DNA of 11,201 nt from JASFRI01 sp050115015 (lineage in GTDB: Bacteria; Acidobacteriota; Polarisedimenticolia; CBDVAL01), in the NCBI GenBank assembly GCA_050115015.1, contig JASFRI010000112.1, positions 1 through 11,201 of the forward strand, read 5' to 3'. The notes below the pieces were generated by a model. The model was not told the DNA's origin. It searched no databases and saw only the letters and a program-made list of their open reading frames with translations. A program made the translations under genes and the position numbers. This document shows positions 6,921-11,201 of the stretch, in pieces; within the stretch, counting starts at the first letter, position 1, and the number at the start of each line of letters is the position of its first letter.

Positions 6921-9032
6921 TCATCCCCCGATGGGCGGTCCGTCGCTGCCGGCGTCCGCCCGGGTGGCGCCGGCCGGTACCACCTGGACCACCGCGGTGT
7001 CCTGCGTCACCTCGACCACCGGCGCCGTGAGCCCCGCCTCCTCGCCGAACAGGAAGTTCAGCAGGTACTGATCCACCTTGCGGTAGTTCAGACGCGCCTC
7101 GATCCGGTAGGTCCCCGGGGAGGGGATCTCCGGGATCTCGAGCGACCGCTCCGATCGACCGGTGTGAGCGGCGGCGCCCGCCTCCCCGGCGGGCTGCAGA
7201 TCCGAGGGACAGCCGAGGGAGTACTCGACGGTATCGGAGTAGCCCGGGAACAGCGCCCGCCGGAAGCGGACGCCCACCATCTCCCAGAGGTTGTGCCGAT
7301 CGATCAGGTTCCCGTACTGGTCCACCGGCTCCACCTTGAACAGGAAGGACCCCGGCTCGATGAAGTTCTTCTCGTCCCGGGTCCCCGAGGTGAACACCAC
7401 GTCCCCCTGGTCGTCGATCACGCGGATCTCGACCCAGCTCTGGATGATGTCCAGCGGCCCCGTCGGGAAGTCGTGACCGACCTTGTTGGAGGTGAGGACG
7501 ACGCGGGCCTTGATCGGCTCGTCGGGTGCGACGGTCGCAGGGGCCTCGACGCTCAGAAGGACGATCGGTCCCCGCGCCCACTTGTCCTCGATCTCGGGGA
7601 TCGATACCTCGCCGCGCAGCCAGCGTTCCGTCAGCGCCACGTGGTCCTCCCAGCCCTCCAGCTCCAGCAGGGCGGGCATCATGTTGTTCCCCGCGATGAA
7701 GCGGTGGCTGCGGTGGCGGCCGTCACCCGCGCTCCGGTTGTAGTCCGCGGGATCCCCGGCGGCGGGATCCGTCGACGGCACCAGGGGCATGTGGCACTCG
7801 CGGCACTCGACCGTCTTCGTCGGATCGCCCTCGTGGTTCCAGTGGCTTGCGGCCCAGTTGTCGTACTGGTTCTGGAGCTGCACCCAGCCCACGCGGTTCA
7901 CCTCCTGATCGATGAACTGCTTGTGGCAGGCGGCGCAGTACTGCGGCGTCTTGTAGGCGCGCTTGCTCAGCCGGTTGTGCTCGTGGGGGTAGGTGCGGAT
8001 CAGGAAGTCCCGGGCCACGCGGCGGGGCCCCTGGTCGGCCCACTGCCACAGGTACTCCGGCGGCTGGGTGACGGTGTAGTTGGCGTTCCCCTGGATGTCG
8101 GTCTCGCGGATGGCGTGACAGGCGAGACAGGAGACCCCCTCCCGGAACCCCTGGAGACCGGTGAGATCCTCGATGAAGATGTTCTTCGTTCCCGAGAAGA
8201 GCGAGATCGGGTCGTGGCAGCCGCCACAGTAACGGGTGGATTCGGGGCCGTTCTGCTCGGCCATGACGCTCTGCACCTTCTGGAACGCCAGGTCCATCGC
8301 CGCGTAGCGGTGAGCGCTCGGCTTCCACTCCGCCAGGATCTGCTCGTGGCAGCCGGCGGTCCCGCAGCTCTCCGACCCCGACAGGGACCGGGGGTCGAAG
8401 GCGCCGCCGGTGTCGGTCCGCGCCAGGCTCGGGGCGAAGGGGCGGTCGTCGCCGTAGGGGAAGGTATAGTCCTCCGGAAACTCGTTGACGTAGTCGATCC
8501 CGGGATAGACGACCGCCAGGGCGCCGACCGCTGCGAGAGCGGCCACCGTGAGGACCGCCGGCTGCCGGAGCGTGGCCCCGATGCCCGCGGTGCCCGCCCG
8601 TCGAAGCGACCAGGCAAGAGCGATCAGGAGGTGGGGGAGGACCGTGGCCAGGATCACGAACGTGGAGATCAGGTGGGCCCAGCGCCAGGCGGCCGACATC
8701 CGGGTTCCGGCAAGCCCCTGGGCGGTGACCACGAGCCCCGACACGGCACAGACGAGCAGGGCGACCCCGGCCACGTAGCCCAGGAGCGCCACGTGGCTCA
8801 TGGCGTGACCACGGTAGTCATCCCAGTGGATCCAGGTGTACCAGGCCAGGGGGATCAGCGTCAGGATTCCCACCAGGGTGTGGACCAGCAGCCCCCACTC
8901 CACCGCCGGATGGAACGGTCCGAAGGTGACCGCCAGCCCGGTGACCGCCTCGAACAGCAGCACGAAGAGGCTGAGCCTCGCCAGGCGGGATGTCCAGCCC
9001 GTGCGGATCGGCCTTCCGGTTCCGTTGCCCAT
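6921..9032 (-). CDS. Fusion of a His-containing membrane domain (cytochrome b-like) with a periplasmic pentaheme-type cytochrome c
   Basis: This 703-residue redox protein probably carries electrons between the membrane and the periplasm. About five hydrophobic segments occupy residues 18-37, 47-68, 81-103, 118-141 and 158-176. His51, His69, His120 and His134 lie in segments 2 and 4 and could bind haem b, as in DUF4405/cytochrome b-type bundles. The periplasmic part has one CX4CH (C223, C228, H229) and four CXXCH motifs (C269, C302, C366, C410), consistent with five c-type haems. The stretch GCHEQILAEWKPSAHRYAAMD resembles cytochrome c554-like proteins. Residues about 490-690 have no haem motif, look beta-rich, and include the GHDFPTGP stretch common in this group. 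The ATG follows a purine-rich tract (9034-9050) and lies 25 bases after the rrf2-type gene. The substrate is unknown; extracellular electron transfer or reduction of nitrogen or sulfur compounds are both possible. Confidence 0.9.
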   Translation of the reverse strand: MGNGTGRPIRTGWTSRLARLSLFVLLFEAVTGLAVTFGPFHPAVEWGLLVHTLVGILTLIPLAWYTWIHWDDYRGHAMSHVALLGYVAGVALLVCAVSGLVVTAQGLAGTRMSAAWRWAHLISTFVILATVLPHLLIALAWSLRRAGTAGIGATLRQPAVLTVAALAAVGALAVVYPGIDYVNEFPEDYTFPYGDDRPFAPSLARTDTGGAFDPRSLSGSESCGTAGCHEQILAEWKPSAHRYAAMDLAFQKVQSVMAEQNGPESTRYCGGCHDPISLFSGTKNIFIEDLTGLQGFREGVSCLACHAIRETDIQGNANYTVTQPPEYLWQWADQGPRRVARDFLIRTYPHEHNRLSKRAYKTPQYCAACHKQFIDQEVNRVGWVQLQNQYDNWAASHWNHEGDPTKTVECRECHMPLVPSTDPAAGDPADYNRSAGDGRHRSHRFIAGNNMMPALLELEGWEDHVALTERWLRGEVSIPEIEDKWARGPIVLLSVEAPATVAPDEPIKARVVLTSNKVGHDFPTGPLDIIQSWVEIRVIDDQGDVVFTSGTRDEKNFIEPGSFLFKVEPVDQYGNLIDRHNLWEMVGVRFRRALFPGYSDTVEYSLGCPSDLQPAGEAGAAAHTGRSERSLEIPEIPSPGTYRIEARLNYRKVDQYLLNFLFGEEAGLTAPVVEVTQDTAVVQVVPAGATRADAGSDGPPIGG

Positions 9033-9057
9033 GTCCCTCTCCCTCCCTCCTGCGTCG

Positions 9058-9528
9058 TCAGGGGGCCGGCCGGACCCCTCCCGACGCGATGCGGATCTCC
9101 TTCTCCAGCGTCGTCTCGCCCCGGGCCAGTTCCTCCACCAGCTCCCCGAGGGTGCGCGAGGAGAGCATCTCGACGATGCGGTCCCGGATGCCCTCCCACT
9201 CGGCGTGCATCGGACAGGGCAGGTCGGCGTGGCAGGGGTCCAGGCCGAGCACGCACTGCTCGAAGGCCTCCCGTCCGTCCGTGGCGTCGACCACCTCCAG
9301 CAGCGTCACCTCGGCGGAGGGCCGGGCCAGCGCCACGCCGCCATTCGGCCCCTTGTAGGAGTGCAGGAGGCCTGCACGGGTCAGCCGGTGGCAGATCTTC
9401 CCGAGAAAGTGGTAGGGCACCCCGCAGCGCTCCGCGAGCCGGCGGACCGTGACGTAGGTGTCCGGCGTCTCCTGGGCCGCGAGGTGCAGCACCACCTGGA
9501 GGGCGTACTGGCTGGTCTTCTTGAACAA
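9058..9528 (-). CDS. Rrf2-family transcriptional regulator with candidate iron-sulfur cysteines
   Basis: Rrf2 proteins are dimeric winged-helix DNA-binding regulators; IscR, NsrR and RirA bind iron-sulfur clusters and sense cluster status, nitric oxide or iron. This one is 156 residues, the usual size. It opens with MFKKTSQYALQVVLHLA, matches the family helix-turn-helix (VRRLAERCGVPYHFLGKI, about 28-45) and the wing KGPNGGVALARP (about 59-70). Cysteines 92, 99 and 105 plus His108 match in position the three cluster cysteines and His of IscR (92, 98, 104, 107), with one extra residue in the first gap. The start is TTG, chosen because GGAGG at 9536-9540 lies seven bases before it and MFKKTSQYAL is the canonical N-terminus. 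It is first in the operon with the cytochrome gene. Inverted repeats just upstream suggest autoregulation. Whether it senses NO, iron or redox state is not decidable here. Confidence 0.93.
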   Translation of the reverse strand: MFKKTSQYALQVVLHLAAQETPDTYVTVRRLAERCGVPYHFLGKICHRLTRAGLLHSYKGPNGGVALARPSAEVTLLEVVDATDGREAFEQCVLGLDPCHADLPCPMHAEWEGIRDRIVEMLSSRTLGELVEELARGETTLEKEIRIASGGVRPAP

Positions 9529-9532
9529 GCCG

Positions 9533-9540
9533 CCACCTCC
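9533..9540 (-). promoter_or_regulatory. Ribosome binding site setting the TTG start of the Rrf2 gene
   Basis: On the minus strand this reads GGAGGTGG. The GGAGG core sits seven bases before TTG at 9528-9526. No ATG or GTG in frame nearby gives the canonical Rrf2 N-terminus, so this site supports the unusual start codon. Confidence 0.8.
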
Positions 9541-9544
9541 GATA

Positions 9545-9572
9545 CGTTTAAAGATAAACGACTCTGAAGTCG
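9545..9572 (-). promoter_or_regulatory. Two overlapping inverted repeats upstream of the Rrf2 gene, candidate operator
   Basis: The first dyad is a perfect 6-bp inverted repeat with a 4-base centre, CGTTTA-AAGA-TAAACG (9545-9560). The second is a 5-bp inverted repeat with a 4-base centre, CGACT-CTGA-AGTCG (9559-9572). They share two bases. Their centres are about 13 bp apart and they end 16 bases before the TTG. The AT-rich stretch stands out from the GC-rich surroundings and would also suit a promoter -10 region. Rrf2 regulators bind short dyads near their own promoters, so an autoregulatory operator is the natural reading. Binding is inferred; only the symmetry is seen. Confidence 0.5.
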
Positions 9573-9809
9573 GAAAATACCGTGGGATCCCCGTGTGCGC
9601 AACCCCCGGCGGCGCCTTTTTTCCATGGTGGTGCGCAGCCTGTTGCTCGGCCCGGGGGGAGCCGCCGCCTCGACCCGCAAGGTCTTACCGTTCAGGTGCT
9701 TGTGGGTCTCCGCCGGGCCCTGCGAGCTGGACCGGTTACCGTCGCCTCCCGGTGCGCTGCGGCGGGCCGGGCTCGTCGGGGGACGGGCCGCGGCGAGCGG
9801 CTCCGGAAC
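9573..9809. other. Unassigned GC-rich region between propeller remnant and Rrf2 operator
   Basis: About 240 bases hold no gene I can recognise. The minus-strand frame from the propeller remnant stays open through here, but its sequence becomes Arg/Pro/Ser-rich and matches nothing I know. Short ORFs on both strands look like shadows. Several GC-rich complementary segments exist, for example CGCAGGG and CCTTGCG on the minus strand, so a structured transcript leader is possible but weakly supported. It may be decayed remains of the lost kinase-propeller C-terminus. Confidence 0.4.
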
Positions 9810-10157
9810 AGCCGGGACGACCTGCAGCGGGCCGCCGTAGGTCGGTGCGAACAGGATGCGGCCGTCCGTTCCCCAGCTTCCCCCCTTCCCGAAAGGGGCA
9901 TCGGCGATGGCGAGCACGGCGCGGCCCTCCAGGTCGATCCGCTTCAGCTTCCCCTCGGCGAAGAACCCGATGTTCTTCCCGTCGGGAGACCAGAAGGGAT
10001 AGCTGGCATCGTCGGTGCCGGGAAGCGGGATGGCCGACGCCGCGTCGAGCCGTCGCACCCATAGCTGGACCTTCCGTGCCTCGTCCCGGGTGGAGAACGC
10101 CAGCGCCCGGCCGTCGGCGGAGAGCGCCGGCGGGCCCGGTTGTCGGCTCAGGAGGCT
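9810..10157 (-). pseudogene. Remnant of TolB/PD40 beta-propeller domain, cut off from the upstream kinase by an in-frame TAG
   Basis: Directly after the kinase stop codon, in the same frame, the sequence continues as recognisable PD40 propeller: PGPPALSADGRALAFS, then LWVRRLD, then PFWSPDGKNIGFFAEGKLKRID, then GGSWGTDGRILFAPTYGGPLQVVPA. In kinase-propeller proteins of Acidobacteriota this domain normally follows the single membrane helix. Only about two to three blades are present; after about 9810 the similarity is lost, whereas a full propeller would need several hundred more residues. The first Met in frame is at 10058, well inside the domain, and no ribosome site precedes it, so separate expression is unlikely. 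I read it as the broken 3' half of the kinase gene. Confidence 0.75.
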
Positions 10158-11198
10158 CTAGGTGGTCCCCGGCGGGGAGGGGATGGCCGCATGGACCGGA
10201 GGGCGGGACGGCGCTGCCCCGGGTCGCACGGCGAGAACGACGATGGCGATCGCGGACGCGACGAACAGCAGCCAGCCGGCCAGCGACGCCAGGCGACGCC
10301 GGGCCGGCGGCGCTGCCAGGGCGTCGTCGTCCTCGGGCTCCACCAGCGCGTCGTCGATCTCGAGGACCACGTCGCCGACGTCGTGCAGGCGGCGCGCCGG
10401 GTCCTTCGCCAGCGTGCGGCGGAGCAGCCGCCGCGCGGCAGCGGACACTCCGACCGGCAACGCGTCCCAGCGTGGCTCCTCCTTGAGGACCGAGGCCAGC
10501 GTGTCCGACACGGTGCCGCCGGAGAACATCCGCTTCCCGGTGAGCATCTCGAACAGGATGACGCCCAGCGCCCAGATGTCCGCACGGCGGTCCAGCGCGT
10601 GGCCGCGGGCTTGCTCCGGCGCCATGTAGGCCGCGGTGCCCAGCAGGACCCCCGCCTGCGTGGCGCCGGCGAAGGTCACCGTCGGCGACAGGCTGGCGTC
10701 CGCACCGGAGACGGCGGGGTCGGGCTGGAACGGCTTGGCGAGGCCGAAGTCCAGCACTTTCACCTTGCCGTCGGGGGTGACCTTCACGTTGGCGGGCTTC
10801 AGGTCCCGGTGCAGGATGCCGGCGGCGTGTGCCGCCGCCAGTCCGTCGGCGATCTGCCGCGCCAGGCCCAGCGCCTCGCGCGGCGGGACCGGCCCGCGCT
10901 CGATGCGCTCGGCCAGGGTCTCCCCGGGGACCAGCTCCAGGACCAGGAAGTGCGTCCCGGCATGCTCCTCCAGGCCGTAGATGGCGGCGATGTTCGCGTG
11001 GTTCAGCTGGGCCAGGGAGCGGGCCTCGCGCTCGAACCGCGCCAGGCGTTCCGGGTCGTCCGCCATCCCGGGCGGCAGCACCTTGATGGCAACCTGGCAC
11101 CCCAGCTTCGTGTCCTCCGCCGACCAGACCTCTCCCATCCCGCCGGCCCCCAGCTTGCCGGCGATCCGGTAGTGCCCGAGCTGCTGCCCCGTCTCCAC
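10158..11198 (-). CDS. PknB-like serine/threonine protein kinase with one C-terminal membrane helix, truncated
   Basis: This membrane-anchored kinase phosphorylates Ser/Thr on unknown targets. Visible kinase motifs in order: glycine loop GAGGMGEV (18-24 region), VAIK with Lys39, helix-C Glu58, HRDLKPAN (130-137, catalytic Asp132), DFG (150-152), and GTAAYMAPE with APE at 193-195. All catalytic residues are present, so the kinase domain should be active. A hydrophobic helix at about 306-323 precedes a short proline-rich tail ending PSPPGTT. The in-frame TAG at 10158-10160 then removes the propeller that normally forms the outside domain. The apparent start is GTG at 11198-11196, three bases from the window edge; the true start could lie beyond it, because members often have a few more residues before the LGxYRI strand. 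It is transcribed toward the rrf2 operon. Confidence 0.9.
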   Translation of the reverse strand: METGQQLGHYRIAGKLGAGGMGEVWSAEDTKLGCQVAIKVLPPGMADDPERLARFEREARSLAQLNHANIAAIYGLEEHAGTHFLVLELVPGETLAERIERGPVPPREALGLARQIADGLAAAHAAGILHRDLKPANVKVTPDGKVKVLDFGLAKPFQPDPAVSGADASLSPTVTFAGATQAGVLLGTAAYMAPEQARGHALDRRADIWALGVILFEMLTGKRMFSGGTVSDTLASVLKEEPRWDALPVGVSAAARRLLRRTLAKDPARRLHDVGDVVLEIDDALVEPEDDDALAAPPARRRLASLAGWLLFVASAIAIVVLAVRPGAAPSRPPVHAAIPSPPGTT

Positions 11199-11201
11199 GC
11201 G

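Noticed and set aside
7164..9452. 762-codon open frame on the plus strand opposite the cytochrome gene
   Set aside because: Antisense shadow of a GC-rich gene. The translation is rich in Arg, Gly, Pro, Val and His without a coherent fold or ribosome site, while the opposite strand carries clear haem and membrane motifs.
9601..9626. GC-rich run followed by TTTTTT on the plus strand as an intrinsic terminator
   Set aside because: No stable hairpin of useful length directly precedes the T-run (only the palindrome GGCGCC), and no plus-strand gene ends nearby.
9640..9710. Minus-strand reading HLNGKTLRV as a fragment of a PQQ-type sugar dehydrogenase (LNGKILRI-like)
   Set aside because: The similarity covers only about nine residues, and nothing on either side supports it.

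Overview
The window is a GC-rich bacterial chromosomal segment with tightly packed genes. Gene style points to Acidobacteriota or a neighbouring soil/sediment phylum: a PknB-type kinase joined to a TolB/PD40 propeller, a DUF5700-like zinc peptidase, an FG-GAP/ASPIC protein and a membrane multiheme cytochrome. This taxonomic guess rests on gene content only. I see no tRNA, rRNA, CRISPR array, insertion sequence or phage gene.

Layout. (1) 3-1261, plus strand: the 3' two thirds of purK, then purE with an ATGA overlap; this is the N5-CAIR route of purine synthesis. (2) 1279-2484, minus strand: an MFS transporter, convergent with purE. (3) 2656-3453, plus strand: a secreted, probably outer-membrane beta-barrel protein. 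(4) 3472-4348, plus strand: a DUF5700-like metallopeptidase that appears to have lost its middle through an out-of-frame internal deletion. (5) 9528-4367, minus strand: a compact three-gene operon made of an Rrf2 regulator with a three-cysteine cluster motif, a 703-residue protein fusing a His-containing membrane domain to a five-motif cytochrome c, and an 850-residue protein with seven FG-GAP loops, an ASPIC/UnbV domain and TPRs. Two overlapping inverted repeats lie just upstream of the regulator. (6) 11198 to about 9810, minus strand: a Ser/Thr kinase followed, after a single in-frame TAG, by the start of its expected extracytoplasmic propeller, which then fades out.

The operon is the most interesting part. 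A plausible reading is an iron-sulfur or nitric-oxide-responsive regulator controlling a membrane-to-periplasm electron-transfer protein and a large anchored periplasmic partner. The substrate is unknown. Two of the nine protein-coding loci look broken (the DUF5700-like peptidase and the kinase-propeller), so this stretch may be undergoing gene decay, or the assembly may contain errors at those two points.
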